Source of the DNA: Methylomagnum ishizawai
GTDB lineage: Bacteria > Pseudomonadota > Gammaproteobacteria > Methylococcales > Methylococcaceae
Assembly: GCF_019670005.1 (NCBI RefSeq)
Contig: NZ_AP019783.1
Span: 186,001 to 250,000 of the forward strand
Length of the DNA stretch: 64,000 bases
Direction of reading: 5' to 3'
Each line of letters begins with the position of its first letter. Position 1 is the stretch's first letter. The translations under genes and the position numbers were made by a program. This document shows, piece by piece, positions 47,993-56,953 of the stretch. The notes beneath the pieces were generated by a model. The model did no database searches. It was not told where the DNA came from and saw only the letters and a program-made list of their open reading frames with translations.

Positions 47993-48558
47993 GCCGTGGC
48001 TCCCGTCCGCACCCTGGCGCGGCCCAGGCTGTTGAGGACGATGGCCCGGCCTTGCGCCGCGTTGTCGCCTTGGCAGAGGTTGAAGGTGTCGTCCACCTGC
48101 CCGCCCGCGCCGCTGCCCTTGCCCGTCCCGACGGAATTGAACGCGACCCAATCCGCGTCGTGGGAGCCCACCCGCAAGGTCAGCGTCTTCGGCAGGGGCT
48201 CGAATACCCGGATCAGGGTGTCCGCGTCGTCGGGCAGGTTGTTCGGCGGGACGTTGGCGTCGGCCAGGACGAGCCAGCCTTTTTCCCAGCAGCCGCCGCC
48301 GGAGCAAGGAGCGGAATCGCAGGCGGGTTGTGCCGCCTCCGTGTCCGCCTTGCATAGGAACACCATCTGGCCGCGCTTGATCGCCTCGCTACGCGCCAGG
48401 TTCAACGCGCCCAGGAAACGGTTGGAATGGGCGGCCATACGGTTGGCGCGGATCATGTCTTGGAAACTCGGAAGGCCCAAGATCAACACGAGAGCCGCTA
48501 TCGAGACAGTCGCCACAAGTTCGATCAGGGTAAAGCCCGCTATCTTTGCTTTTAACAT
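47983..48558 (-). CDS. fimT: FimT/GspH-type minor pseudopilin
   Basis: 191 residues from ATG 48558. The short leader MLKAKIAG precedes FTLIELVATVSIAALVLILG. SFQDMIRANRMAAHSNRFLG and ALNLARSEAIKRGQMVFLC identify the FimT/GspH family. In Acinetobacter and Legionella, FimT binds DNA and helps natural transformation. It is the first gene of the minor pilin operon. Its ribosome binding site (GAGG) lies inside a strong hairpin (48562-48591), so translation may be gated. Confidence 0.9.
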   Translation of the reverse strand: MLKAKIAGFTLIELVATVSIAALVLILGLPSFQDMIRANRMAAHSNRFLGALNLARSEAIKRGQMVFLCKADTEAAQPACDSAPCSGGGCWEKGWLVLADANVPPNNLPDDADTLIRVFEPLPKTLTLRVGSHDADWVAFNSVGTGKGSGAGGQVDDTFNLCQGDNAAQGRAIVLNSLGRARVRTGATACP

Positions 48559-48561
48559 ATT

Positions 48562-48591
48562 GGCCTCGTCACTTTGACTAAGGACGAGGCC
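48562..48591 (-). promoter_or_regulatory. Hairpin hiding the fimT Shine-Dalgarno sequence
   Basis: A perfect 9-bp stem, GGCCTCGTC (48562-48570) paired with GACGAGGCC (48583-48591), with a 12-base loop, begins 3 bases before the fimT start codon. On the mRNA the 3' arm contains GAGG five bases from the AUG, the only Shine-Dalgarno candidate, so it would be paired. There is no T-run and the position is wrong for a terminator. Opening of the stem by heat, protein or small RNA could control the pilin operon; this is inference. Confidence 0.6.
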
Positions 48592-48779
48592 GGAATATAT
48601 CAGTTTTGGCTATCAAGTTTAGCGCAAACCGACAATCGGCTTATCCATATGGATGAAAGGCGTTGCGGTGCCTGCTGCCTAGGTTGGGCGGTCCAAGGGC
48701 GATGGCGGTGTGGATCGGGATTGGCTAGGGCGGGGCTGGATCGTCCATAATCCGGGGTCTTCCCACGAATAGGCTGGAT

Positions 48780-48980
48780 ATGGATACGAGCGAGATGGTT
48801 AAGCGGCTGCGGATCGGTTCCGCGCTGGGGGTCGGCTTTTTACTGGGGCGGTTCCTCGCCACCGAGATGGGACACCACGCCTCCGAGTTTTTCATCGGCG
48901 GTTTCGGTTTGGGCGTGGTCTTGACCCAGGGGTTTTATTGGGCGCTGGACCGGCTCGCGGGCAGGGACGGCCCCGGATAA
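48780..48980 (+). CDS. Small membrane protein, 66 residues
   Basis: No family is recognised. Two short Gly-rich hydrophobic segments are visible (IGSALGVGFLLGRFLA and FFIGGFGLGVVLTQGFYWAL), so an inner-membrane location is likely. The ribosome binding site is weak. It is divergent from fimT and convergent with purC. It may be a real small protein or a chance frame. Confidence 0.4.
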   Translation: MDTSEMVKRLRIGSALGVGFLLGRFLATEMGHHASEFFIGGFGLGVVLTQGFYWALDRLAGRDGPG

Positions 48981-49021
48981 GCGCCGCCGTCCGCGGGGCG
49001 CGGACGGCTTGCGGGGGTGGC

Positions 49022-49915
49022 TTAGGGTTGGGTCAGCCGCGCCTGGGCTTCGCGGTATTTCTCGGCGGTCTTGGCGATGATCTCGGGCGGCAGGTGGGGG
49101 GCGGGCGGATTCTTGTCCCAAACCAGGCTTTCCAGGTAGTCGCGCACGAATTGCTTGTCGAAGCTGGGCGGGCTGATGCCGACCTGATATTGATCGACCG
49201 GCCAGAACCTGGAGGAATCCGGGGTCAGCGCCTCGTCGATCAGGTAGAGTTTGCCCGCCGCGTCCAGCCCGAACTCGAACTTGGTGTCGGCGATGATGAT
49301 GCCGCGCTCCAGGGCGTAGGCGGCGGCTTCGGTGTACAGCTTGAGGCTGGTGTCGCGTACCCGGGCCGCGAGCTCGGGGCCGAGCAGGGCTTCGGTTTGG
49401 GCGAAGTCGATGTTCTGGTCGTGCTGGCCGAATTCGGCCTTGGTCGAGGGCGTGAAGATGGGGTTCGGCAGCCGCTCGGCTTGGCGCAGTCCTTCGGGCA
49501 GGGCGATCCCGCACACCGCGCCGGTGGCTTGGTAGTCCTTCCAGCCGGAGCCGATGAGGTAGCCGCGCACCACCGCCTCCACCGGCAGGGGCCGCAGTTT
49601 CTTCACCACCACCGAGCGGCCTTCCAAGGGGGCGCGCACCGCCGGGTCGGGCAGGATATCGGCCAGCGCCAGCCCGGACAGATGGTTCGGCACGATATGC
49701 CCCAGCTTCCCGAACCAGAAATTGGAAACCGCCGTCAGCACCCGGCCCTTGCCGGGGATGGGATCGGGCAGGATGCAATCGAAGGCCGAGATGCGGTCGG
49801 TGGTGACGATCAGCATATGGTCGGCGTCGATATCGAAAATATCGCGGACCTTGCCGCGGCCGCGCAGGGCGAGCCCGGTGGCCTCGCTGTGGTAAAGGGT
49901 GTCGGTGGCGTTCAT
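49022..49915 (-). CDS. purC: SAICAR synthetase
   Basis: 297 residues, the longer yeast-like form rather than the 237-residue E. coli form. The enzyme joins aspartate to CAIR in purine synthesis. Family motifs are [11 protein letters not shown] at the N-terminal ATP-binding loop, [50 protein letters not shown] and [13 protein letters not shown]. The gene stands alone, with no other pur gene in the window. No clear Shine-Dalgarno sequence precedes the ATG. Confidence 0.97.
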   Translation of the reverse strand: MNATDTLYHSEATGLALRGRGKVRDIFDIDADHMLIVTTDRISAFDCILPDPIPGKGRVLTAVSNFWFGKLGHIVPNHLSGLALADILPDPAVRAPLEGRSVVVKKLRPLPVEAVVRGYLIGSGWKDYQATGAVCGIALPEGLRQAERLPNPIFTPSTKAEFGQHDQNIDFAQTEALLGPELAARVRDTSLKLYTEAAAYALERGIIIADTKFEFGLDAAGKLYLIDEALTPDSSRFWPVDQYQVGISPPSFDKQFVRDYLESLVWDKNPPAPHLPPEIIAKTAEKYREAQARLTQP

Positions 49916-49993
49916 CGGGTTGGGCTTTATGAAAAACGGCCAATCATGTAAGTTTCACGGCATTTCCGCAAGCACACCCAATAATCCGCGAAT

Positions 49994-50821
49994 ATGACAT
50001 GGTTTGGCAAAGTCGTCGGCGGAACCTTCGGCTTGTTCATGGGGGGGCCTCTGGGCGCGATCTTCGGTGCGGCGCTCGGGCATCAACTCGACCGCAAGAC
50101 GGCGGAAGCCATCTTGTTGGAGTCCGACGCCAAACCGGGCGAGCGCCAACGCTTGCAGGTGGCGTTCCTCACCGCGACCTTCTCGGTCATGGGGCATATC
50201 GCCAAGGCCGACGGACGGGTGAACGAGGCCGAGATCGACTTCGCCCGCGCCATGATGAACCGTCTGGAACTGCCGGAGGAGACCCGCCGCGCCGCCATCC
50301 GCCTGTATGGCGAGGGCAAGCGGCCCGAGTTCGCGCTCGACGGCGTGCTGGACCAATTCCAGGCCGAATGCCAACAGCGCCACGCCTTGCTGCGCATGTT
50401 CGTCGAGATCCAACTGGAATCCGCCCTGGCCGACGGCGTCCTCAACGGCCCGGAGGAACGCCTGTTGCTGCGCCTGTGCGACCGGCTGCGGTTTTCCCGC
50501 TTCGAGTTCCATACGATGCGGGCGCGGATGGAAGCGGAGCGGCGTTTCGCCCGCCCCGGTGGCCGGGGCTACCAATGGGGGCGGCGCGAGGTGGCAGGAG
50601 GCCACGAGTTTTCCCTGGCCCAGGCCTACACGGCCTTGGGCGTCTCCCCCGCCGACAACGAGGACGCCATCAAACGCGCCTACCGGCGGCTGATGAGCCG
50701 CCACCATCCCGACAAGCGGGTGGCGCAGGGCGAGTCCGAATCCCAGGTGGCCCGCGCCAACGAAAAAACCCAGCAAATCCGCAAGGCCTACGAAACCATC
50801 GCCAAGGCCCGCAAGTTCTGA
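49994..50821 (+). CDS. djlA: DnaJ-like co-chaperone DjlA
   Basis: 275 residues. A Gly-rich N-terminal membrane segment ([20 protein letters not shown], about 7-27) is the known DjlA dimerising anchor. A TerB-like helical domain follows (about 50-170; [20 protein letters not shown]), and the C-terminal J domain (about 205-275) keeps the HPD motif in [16 protein letters not shown]. The J domain stimulates DnaK at the inner membrane. It is 17 bp upstream of yajQ on the same strand and divergent from purC. Confidence 0.93.
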   Translation: MTWFGKVVGGTFGLFMGGPLGAIFGAALGHQLDRKTAEAILLESDAKPGERQRLQVAFLTATFSVMGHIAKADGRVNEAEIDFARAMMNRLELPEETRRAAIRLYGEGKRPEFALDGVLDQFQAECQQRHALLRMFVEIQLESALADGVLNGPEERLLLRLCDRLRFSRFEFHTMRARMEAERRFARPGGRGYQWGRREVAGGHEFSLAQAYTALGVSPADNEDAIKRAYRRLMSRHHPDKRVAQGESESQVARANEKTQQIRKAYETIAKARKF

Positions 50822-50838
50822 GAGAGGAGAATCCGCCC

Positions 50839-51321
50839 ATGCCATCCTTCGACGTGGTATCCGAGGTCAATCTGCACGAGGTCGCCAACGCGGTGGACCA
50901 GGCCAACCGCGAGGTCGGCACCCGCTTCGATTTCAAGGGCACGGGTGCCCATTACGAGTTGAAGGAGGCGGTCGCCACCCTGCACGCCGAGAACGATTTC
51001 CAGCTCCAGCAGATGCTGGATATCCTCCGGCCCAAGCTGACCAAGCGCGGGGTGGATATCGCCTGCCTCAAGATCGACGAGCCTAAGATCAGCGGCAAGC
51101 GGGCCACCCAGGTCGTCACCCTGCGGCAAGGCTTGGATGCCCCCCTGGCCAAGCAATTGGTCAAGCTGGTCAAGGACAGCAAGCTCAAGGTGCAGGCCGC
51201 GATCCAGGGCGAGCAACTCCGGGTGACCGGCAAGCAGCGCGACGATTTGCAGGACGCCATCGCCCTGCTACGCAAGGCCGAGGTCGATATGCCCTTGCAA
51301 TTCACCAATTTCCGCGACTGA
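50839..51321 (+). CDS. yajQ: YajQ-family nucleotide-binding protein
   Basis: 160 residues. The family start [20 protein letters not shown] and the core [16 protein letters not shown] are clear, as are [20 protein letters not shown] and the ending [11 protein letters not shown]. Members have two RRM-like folds. The Xanthomonas homologue binds c-di-GMP and acts on transcription; others bind nucleotides or RNA. AGAGAGGAGA lies before the ATG. Its last 54 bp overlap the convergent rsmE gene. Confidence 0.95.
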   Translation: MPSFDVVSEVNLHEVANAVDQANREVGTRFDFKGTGAHYELKEAVATLHAENDFQLQQMLDILRPKLTKRGVDIACLKIDEPKISGKRATQVVTLRQGLDAPLAKQLVKLVKDSKLKVQAAIQGEQLRVTGKQRDDLQDAIALLRKAEVDMPLQFTNFRD

Positions 51322-52047
51322 CCCCCAATCCCCCCATAACACCTGCGCCGCCGCCAGGGCCGCCAATACCGCGGTTTCCGCCCTGAGGATGCGCGGTCCC
51401 AGCCGTACCGGCACGAACCCGGCCTCCCGCGCCCAGGCCCGTTCCCGCTCCGCGAAGCCGCCTTCCGGCCCGGACAACAGGCATACCCCGCCTTCCGGCG
51501 GCGGCAAATCCTTGAGGCTGGCCGTGCCCTCCGGGTCGAAGAACAGCTTGAGTCCCGCCTGCCCGCCGATCCAATCCTCCAGCTCGACCGGCTCGTCCAC
51601 CTGGGGGACGCGGTTGCGCCCGCATTGCTCGCAGGCGCTGCGCGCGATTTTTTGCCAATGGCTATGGCGGTGGGTCTTGCGGGCTTCGTCCAGCCGCACC
51701 ACGCAATGTTCGGTATACAGCGGGGTGATGCGGGTCACGCCCAGTTCCACCGCCTTTTGGATGGCGAGGTCCATGCGCTCGCCACGGGCGATCCCCAGGC
51801 CGAGATGGGTGGCGAGCGGCGATTCGGCGTCGCGCTCGCGGCGTGCGCCGATGGCGAGGGCGACGCCGTCCTTGTGGGCTTCGGCCACGGTGGCGGCGTA
51901 TTCGTGGCCGTCGCCGTTGAACACCGTCAAATGGAAGCCGCGCTTCAGGCGCAGCACGGTCTTGAGGTAATGGGCGCTGTCTTCGTCGAGGCGCAGGGTC
52001 GCGCCTTCGGCCAGGGGCTCGGGCAGGTACAGCCGGGAAATGCGCAT
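51268..52047 (-). CDS. rsmE: 16S rRNA m3U1498 methyltransferase
   Basis: 259 residues from ATG 52047. An N-terminal PUA-like domain ([34 protein letters not shown]) is followed by the SPOUT knot domain, with [49 protein letters not shown] and [18 protein letters not shown]. It methylates U1498 in the ribosome decoding centre. The protein runs about 15 residues beyond the usual end ([15 protein letters not shown]...), and this tail is encoded opposite the 3' end of yajQ. It starts 2 bp after the bioA stop. Confidence 0.94.
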   Translation of the reverse strand: MRISRLYLPEPLAEGATLRLDEDSAHYLKTVLRLKRGFHLTVFNGDGHEYAATVAEAHKDGVALAIGARRERDAESPLATHLGLGIARGERMDLAIQKAVELGVTRITPLYTEHCVVRLDEARKTHRHSHWQKIARSACEQCGRNRVPQVDEPVELEDWIGGQAGLKLFFDPEGTASLKDLPPPEGGVCLLSGPEGGFAERERAWAREAGFVPVRLGPRILRAETAVLAALAAAQVLWGDWGSVAEIGELQGHIDLGLA

Positions 52048-52049
52048 GT

Positions 52050-53393
52050 TCAGTCCTGGGTGGCGATGGCGATGCCCGCCTCCGCCACCTGGGCCAGGAA
52101 GCGGATTTCCTCCGGCGCGATGACATAGGGCGGCATGAAATAGATGACATTGCCCAAGGGCCGCAGCAACGCGCCGTGCTCCAGGGCATGGCGGTAAACC
52201 CGCAGGCCGCGCCGCTCTTGCCAAGCGTAGGGCGTGCGGCTGGCCTTGTCCCGGACCAATTCGATGGCGAGGATCATGCCGGTCTGGCGCACTTCGGCGA
52301 CCTGGGGGTGGTCGGCCAGGCCCGCCGTGGCCTCGGCCATATGCCGGGCCAGGATGCGGTTATGCGCCAGGGTGTTTCCGCGCTCGAACAGGTCCAGCGT
52401 CGCCAGCGCCGCCCGGCAGGCCAGGGCGTTGCCGGTATAGCTGTGGGAATGCAGGAAGGCCCGGAGCTTCGCGTATTCGTCGTAGAAGGCGGCGTAGACG
52501 GCATCGGTGGTCAACACGCAGGACAAGGGCAAATAGCCGCCGGTCAGCCCTTTGGAAAGACACATGAAATCGGGCCGGATAGCGGCTTGTTCGCAGGCGA
52601 ACAGCGTCCCGGTGCGCCCGAAGCCCACGGCGATTTCGTCGGCGATGAGGTGGACGCCGTGGCGGTCGCAGGCTTCCCGCAGCAAGCGGAGATAGATGGG
52701 ATCGTACATCCGCATCCCGCCCGCGCACTGCACCAAGGGTTCGACGATCACCGCGCAGACTTCATGGCCGTGCGCGGCCAGCGCGGCCTCCATCGCCGCG
52801 AAACTCTGGGCGCTATGCTCGGCCCAGGATTGGCCGGGTTCGCGCAGATAGCAATCGGGGCTTTGGACCGTGTGGGGCGTCATCAGCAGGGGGGCGTAGG
52901 TATCCTTGTACAAGCCCACATCGCCCACCGCCAAGGCGCCCAGGGTTTCGCCGTGATAGCTGTTGCTCAAGGCGATGAAACGGGTTTTGCCGGGTTTGCC
53001 GCTGTTGCGCCAGTAGTGGAAGCTCATCTTCAAGGCCACTTCCACGGCGGAAGAACCATTGTCGGCATAGAAACAGCGGTCCAGCCCGGCGAGCCGGGTC
53101 AGGCGTTCGGCCAGGAGGATCGCGGGTTCGTGGCTGAAACCGGCCAGGAGGACGTGTTCCAACGTATCGAGTTGGTCCTTGAGCGCCGCGTTGATCTGGG
53201 GATGGCCGTGGCCGAACAGGTTGACCCACCAGGAACTGATGGCGTCGAGATAGCGCCGCCCCTCGAAATCCTCCAGCCACGCGCCCTGCCCGCGCCGGAT
53301 CGGGATGGGCGGGAAATCCTCGTGGTCCTTCATCTGGGTGCAAGGGTGCCAGAGGACGGCGAGGTCGCGGGCGGACCAGTGGGGGTTGTTCAT
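52050..53393 (-). CDS. bioA: Adenosylmethionine-8-amino-7-oxononanoate aminotransferase
   Basis: 447 residues. BioA uses SAM as amino donor to make DAPA in biotin synthesis. Class III PLP-aminotransferase features are WHPCTQMKDHEDFPPI (BioA-specific start), SSWWVNLFGHGHPQIN, NGSSAVEVALKMSFHYWRN, ALSNSYHGETLGALAVGD, ADEIAVGFGRTGTLFACE and the PLP lysine in LSKGLTGGYLPLS (about residue 280). It is followed by rsmE, an unusual partner, with only 2 bp between. No other bio gene is present. A long palindrome lies 79-104 bp upstream. Confidence 0.96.
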   Translation of the reverse strand: MNNPHWSARDLAVLWHPCTQMKDHEDFPPIPIRRGQGAWLEDFEGRRYLDAISSWWVNLFGHGHPQINAALKDQLDTLEHVLLAGFSHEPAILLAERLTRLAGLDRCFYADNGSSAVEVALKMSFHYWRNSGKPGKTRFIALSNSYHGETLGALAVGDVGLYKDTYAPLLMTPHTVQSPDCYLREPGQSWAEHSAQSFAAMEAALAAHGHEVCAVIVEPLVQCAGGMRMYDPIYLRLLREACDRHGVHLIADEIAVGFGRTGTLFACEQAAIRPDFMCLSKGLTGGYLPLSCVLTTDAVYAAFYDEYAKLRAFLHSHSYTGNALACRAALATLDLFERGNTLAHNRILARHMAEATAGLADHPQVAEVRQTGMILAIELVRDKASRTPYAWQERRGLRVYRHALEHGALLRPLGNVIYFMPPYVIAPEEIRFLAQVAEAGIAIATQD

Positions 53394-53471
53394 GGCTGCG
53401 GGAAATGGTGGTTATCGGCGGGCACCGGTTCAGTCATGGCCGTCTTCCCGGTTGAAGCGCTCGGTTTGGCA

Positions 53472-53497
53472 ACGCCCTGGGATCGATCCCAGGGCGT
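53472..53497. promoter_or_regulatory. 26-bp perfect palindrome upstream of bioA
   Basis: Left half ACGCCCTGGGATC is followed at once by its exact reverse complement GATCCCAGGGCGT. It lies between the 70-residue membrane protein gene and bioA. It could be a dyad operator for a dimeric regulator, or a hairpin ending the upstream transcript. No T-run follows on either strand. It does not match the BirA operator. Confidence 0.55.
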
Positions 53498-53573
53498 CAA
53501 GGTCCGTTCCCGCCGCGTTTGCGCCATAAACCTGTGCCGCGATGCCGCCCATGGAGTGGTCCTCGGGTGGGTT

Positions 53574-53786
53574 TCAATCGGCCTGCATGGCCTTCGCGAT
53601 CAGGAAGATCCCCAGCGCGAACACGATGCCGCCGAATAGATCGAAGGGCACGCCCGGCAGGAGCGTGACGTTTTCCAAAGGGATGCCGAGCAAATCGGGG
53701 TACATCATGACGTAGCCCACGGCGGCGGCGAGCCCGCCCGCGACGATGCGGGCCTGTTTTCCGGCCAATAGCGAATTCAAATCCAC
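53574..53786 (-). CDS. Small inner-membrane protein, 70 residues
   Basis: It starts at GTG 53786 with a strong AGGAGG upstream. Two hydrophobic helices are visible (ARIVAGGLAAAVGYVMMYPD and FGGIVFALGIFLIAKAMQA). The family is not recognised. It lies 22 bp downstream of hypE on the same strand, so it may be the last gene of the hyp operon; any role in hydrogenase maturation is speculative. Confidence 0.6.
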   Translation of the reverse strand: MDLNSLLAGKQARIVAGGLAAAVGYVMMYPDLLGIPLENVTLLPGVPFDLFGGIVFALGIFLIAKAMQAD

Positions 53787-53808
53787 GGTTATCCTCCTGT
53801 CGTCGTTA

Positions 53809-54858
53809 TCAACAAATCCGGGGGAGTTGTTCCCCGCTCAACAAATCCAGGATGCGCCCGACCCCGAAGGCGGTTTCCAGATGCACCGCCCCGCCATGGG
53901 CCGCGACCACCCGGCCTATGATCTGGGCGTTGTCGCCCAAGGGATGGGCGCGGAGCAAGGCCAAGGCCCGTTCCGCCGCGGCGGCCGGCACGAAGGCCGC
54001 GAACCGCCCTTCGTTGGCGACATACAAAGGATCGAAGCCCAGCATCTCGCAGGCCCCGGCCACGTCTTCCCGTACCGGCACGGCGGTTTCCTCGAGCGCG
54101 ATACCCAGCCCCACGCTTTGGGCGATTTCGATCAAGGTGCTGGCGAGACCACCGCGGGTCAGGTCGCGCAGGCAATGGATTTCGACCCCGGCTTCCAGCA
54201 AGGACGCCACCAGTCCCGACAGGTCGGCGCAATCGCTTTCCAGCGTGGTCTCGAAGGCCAGCCCTTCGCGTTGGGCCATGATGGCGATGCCGTGGCGCCC
54301 GATATCGCCGTTCACCAGCACCGCATCGCCGGGCCGGACCTGGGCGGGCGAAATATCGACGCCGGGACCGACCAAGCCGATCCCGGCGGTGTTGACGAAC
54401 AGACCGTCGCCCTTGCCCCGGTCCACCACCTTGGTATCGCCGGTCACGATCATGACGCCCGCCGCCCGGGCCGTCGCCGCCATGGACTCCAGCACCCGCT
54501 GCAAATCGGCGATGGGCAGGCCTTCCTCGATAATGAGGGCCGCGCTCAGGAACAGCGGCTTGGCCCCGGCCATGGCGAGGTCGTTCAAGGTGCCGCACAC
54601 CGCCAGCTTGCCGATATCGCCGCCGGGGAAGAACAGCGGCTTGACCACATAGGAATCGGTGGTGAAGGCCAAACGCTGCCCGCCCACTTCGAACACCGCG
54701 CTATCGTGGCGGGCGGCGAGGTAGGGATTGGCGAAGGCCGGTTGCACCAACCGTTCCAGCAATTGCTGCATCAGCCGTCCCCCGCCGCCATGGGCCAGGA
54801 CGATGTGTTCATATTGGCCGATGGGGATGGGGCAGGCGGGTTGGAAATCGTCGCTCAT
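53809..54858 (-). CDS. hypE: Carbamoyl dehydratase HypE (NiFe-hydrogenase maturation)
   Basis: 349 residues, with the essential C-terminal Cys (PRIC) that receives the carbamoyl group from HypF and is dehydrated to thiocyanate using ATP. The PurM/ThiL-like fold is shown by [60 protein letters not shown] and [16 protein letters not shown]. The cyanide is passed to iron on HypC-HypD. Its start is 17 bp after a small lipoprotein gene. hypA, hypB and hypF and hydrogenase subunits are absent from the window. Confidence 0.96.
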   Translation of the reverse strand: MSDDFQPACPIPIGQYEHIVLAHGGGGRLMQQLLERLVQPAFANPYLAARHDSAVFEVGGQRLAFTTDSYVVKPLFFPGGDIGKLAVCGTLNDLAMAGAKPLFLSAALIIEEGLPIADLQRVLESMAATARAAGVMIVTGDTKVVDRGKGDGLFVNTAGIGLVGPGVDISPAQVRPGDAVLVNGDIGRHGIAIMAQREGLAFETTLESDCADLSGLVASLLEAGVEIHCLRDLTRGGLASTLIEIAQSVGLGIALEETAVPVREDVAGACEMLGFDPLYVANEGRFAAFVPAAAAERALALLRAHPLGDNAQIIGRVVAAHGGAVHLETAFGVGRILDLLSGEQLPRIC

Positions 54859-54874
54859 GGTGGGGTTCCGGGGC

Positions 54875-55330
54875 TTATTGGGGATTGGCGGGGGTCACGG
54901 GTCCGATGGTGACATCGCCTTCGAAGCCGCGTTGCTTGAGGCATTGGCGGAAAGCGTTGCGATCCAGGCTGCCGCTGAGTTTGGTGCCGCCGGTTTCCGG
55001 GGTGGCTTGCAGGGGGCGTTCGGACTGGGCTTGGCATTTGGCGATGGCCTTGAGCAAGGGATCGGTGCTTTCGTCCTGCTTCCAGCCGAGTTTCTGCATA
55101 CAGGCGAGGTATTGGTCCTCGTCCATGCCGCCGTCGAGTTCCTGGGTGGCGATCCCCGCCATGTTCATGCGGACTTCGACGTGCTTGGCGCTTTGGGCGC
55201 GGCAGTTCTGGGCGTCGCGGCGGTATTCGGTGGGCAGGGTTTGGTGCGGCTGGGAGGCGCAACCCGCCAGCAGGGCCAGCGGCAAGGCGAAATTCAGGGC
55301 TCGGAACAAAAAGGGCTGCGGAGGGTTCAT
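54875..55330 (-). CDS. Small lipoprotein between hypD and hypE
   Basis: 151 residues from ATG 55330. The signal peptide ends in a lipobox LLAGC (Cys24). The mature part is polar and has several cysteines ([36 protein letters not shown]) that could form disulfides. No family is recognised. Asp after +1 is absent (next residue Ala), so outer-membrane sorting is expected. It separates hypD and hypE, which are normally adjacent. Confidence 0.72.
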   Translation of the reverse strand: MNPPQPFLFRALNFALPLALLAGCASQPHQTLPTEYRRDAQNCRAQSAKHVEVRMNMAGIATQELDGGMDEDQYLACMQKLGWKQDESTDPLLKAIAKCQAQSERPLQATPETGGTKLSGSLDRNAFRQCLKQRGFEGDVTIGPVTPANPQ

Positions 55331-55397
55331 GTGTGGATTCCGCCGGATGGGGTTGAAAGGGCCGGTAAGCATAACGGATATGGATGACCACGGTGGC

Positions 55398-55458
55398 TTT
55401 GGAGTGCGAGGCTTGCCCTGCGCTAAGCCGTCCTGCAGGGTAAGCCCCGCACTCCAAA
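55398..55458. repeat. REP-like imperfect inverted repeat downstream of hypD
   Basis: Two 23-bp arms (55398-55420 and 55436-55458) start and end with TTTGGAGTGCG/CGCACTCCAAA and pair with two mismatches around a 15-base loop. The form is that of a REP/MITE-type intergenic repeat, and it may also end or attenuate transcription between hypD and the lipoprotein gene. No second copy was found in the window. Confidence 0.55.
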
Positions 55459-55463
55459 AGCGG

Positions 55464-56558
55464 TTAGGCGTGGGCGGCGTGGCGGTAGCGGTAATACGCC
55501 GCGCACGCCCCTTCCGAAGACACCATGGTCGCGCCCAAGGGATGTTCCGGGGTGCAGCGGGTGCCGAAGGCCGGGCAGCGGTCGGGTTTCAGCGCCCCTT
55601 GCAGCACCAGGCCGCTGCGGCATTCGGCGGGTTCCGGCGCGGACACCCCGCCCACCTCGAAGCGGTTCTCGGCATCGAAATCGGCGTATTCCGGGCTGAG
55701 GCCCAGACCGCTGGCCGGAATCACCCCCAAGCCCCGCCAAGGCCGGTCGATCACCCGGAACACCTGGGCCAACAAGGCTTGGGCGGGCTGATTGCCTTCG
55801 CGCCGCACCGAACGGCGGTATTCGTTCTCGACCTCGTGGCGGCCTTCCTCCAATTGCTTGAGGCAGCGATGGATGCCGCTCAGGATGTCCACCGGCTCGA
55901 AGCCGGTCACCACGATGGGAATCTTATAGCGCCGGGCCAGGGGTTCGTATTCGGTATAGCCCATCACCGTGCAGACATGGCCCGCCGCCAGGAAGCCCTG
56001 CACCCGGTTGTTGGGCGCGCCGAGCAGGGCTTCCATCGCGGGCGGCACCCGCACATGGCTGACCAGGAGCGAGAAATTGGCGAGCCCTTCCCGCTTGGCC
56101 TGGAACGCCGCCATGGCGGCGGCGGGCGCGGTGGTCTCGAAACCGACCGCGAAGAACACCACCTGCCGCCGTGGATGGTCGCGGGCGGTCTTCACGGCGT
56201 CCAAGGGCGAATAGACCGTCCGCACATCGCCGCCCGCCGCCTTCACCGCCAATAAATCACGCTCCGAACCCGGCACCCGGAGCATATCGCCGAACGAACA
56301 GAGGATGGCCTCGGGCCGCTGGGCGATGGCGATGGCCTTGTCGATGCATTCCAGCGGGGTGACGCAGACCGGGCAGCCGGGACCGTGGATCAGTTCCACT
56401 TGTTCCGGCAACAGCCGGTCCAGGCCGTATTTCATGATGGAATGGGTTTGCCCGCCGCAGATTTCCATGAGCGTCCAGGGCCGCGTGACCAGGGCGGCGA
56501 TGTGTTCGGTGAGTTTCTTGGCGGTGTCGGGATTGCGGTATTCGGCGAGATGTTTCAT
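55464..56558 (-). CDS. hypD: Hydrogenase maturation scaffold HypD
   Basis: 364 residues from ATG 56558, overlapping hypC by 4 bp (ATGA). The family motifs are [70 protein letters not shown] and the 4Fe-4S region [20 protein letters not shown]. With HypC it builds the Fe(CN)2CO unit on which HypE delivers cyanide. Confidence 0.97.
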   Translation of the reverse strand: MKHLAEYRNPDTAKKLTEHIAALVTRPWTLMEICGGQTHSIMKYGLDRLLPEQVELIHGPGCPVCVTPLECIDKAIAIAQRPEAILCSFGDMLRVPGSERDLLAVKAAGGDVRTVYSPLDAVKTARDHPRRQVVFFAVGFETTAPAAAMAAFQAKREGLANFSLLVSHVRVPPAMEALLGAPNNRVQGFLAAGHVCTVMGYTEYEPLARRYKIPIVVTGFEPVDILSGIHRCLKQLEEGRHEVENEYRRSVRREGNQPAQALLAQVFRVIDRPWRGLGVIPASGLGLSPEYADFDAENRFEVGGVSAPEPAECRSGLVLQGALKPDRCPAFGTRCTPEHPLGATMVSSEGACAAYYRYRHAAHA

Positions 56559-56803
56559 GGAAGCTCGGCCTCGTCCGCGTGCAGGGCCGCGAGCGCGGCG
56601 AATTCGGCCAGGGCTTCCGCCGCCTCGGCCTCGTCGAGCCGGGAAATGGCGAAGCCGGCATGGACGATCACGTAATCGCCGACCTGGGCCTCCGGCACGA
56701 AGGCGAGGCTGGTTTCCTTGACGATGCCGCCGAAGTTGACGCGGCCCGGTTGCTCGGGGGTTGCGGGGAGGCTGAGGATTTGTCCGGGGATGGCTAGGCA
56801 CAT
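56555..56803 (-). CDS. hypC: Hydrogenase maturation chaperone HypC
   Basis: 82 residues. The start at 56803 gives the invariant MCLAIPGQI, whose Cys2 binds iron after Met removal. [20 protein letters not shown] and [20 protein letters not shown] complete the OUF-type barrel. It is the first gene of the hypC-hypD-lipoprotein-hypE run and divergent from the SNF2 gene, so the operon promoter lies in 56804-56953. Confidence 0.96.
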   Translation of the reverse strand: MCLAIPGQILSLPATPEQPGRVNFGGIVKETSLAFVPEAQVGDYVIVHAGFAISRLDEAEAAEALAEFAALAALHADEAELP

Positions 56804-56953
56804 AAGGGGGTCGCATGGGTTGGGCGCGTGGGCGCGGGGTTGGGAAACACGATGGCGGCGCGGGGAATCGCTGTCAAGCGCGGCAAAACCGTTCACGGCC
56901 CGCCCCGAACCGCTAAAATAGCCCGTTTTGCGCTCCGTTAATAAACACGCGAC

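Noticed and set aside
56804-56953. Sigma-54 promoter for hypC
   Set aside because: No GG-N10-GC pair with TGGCAC/TTGC spacing was found on the minus strand.
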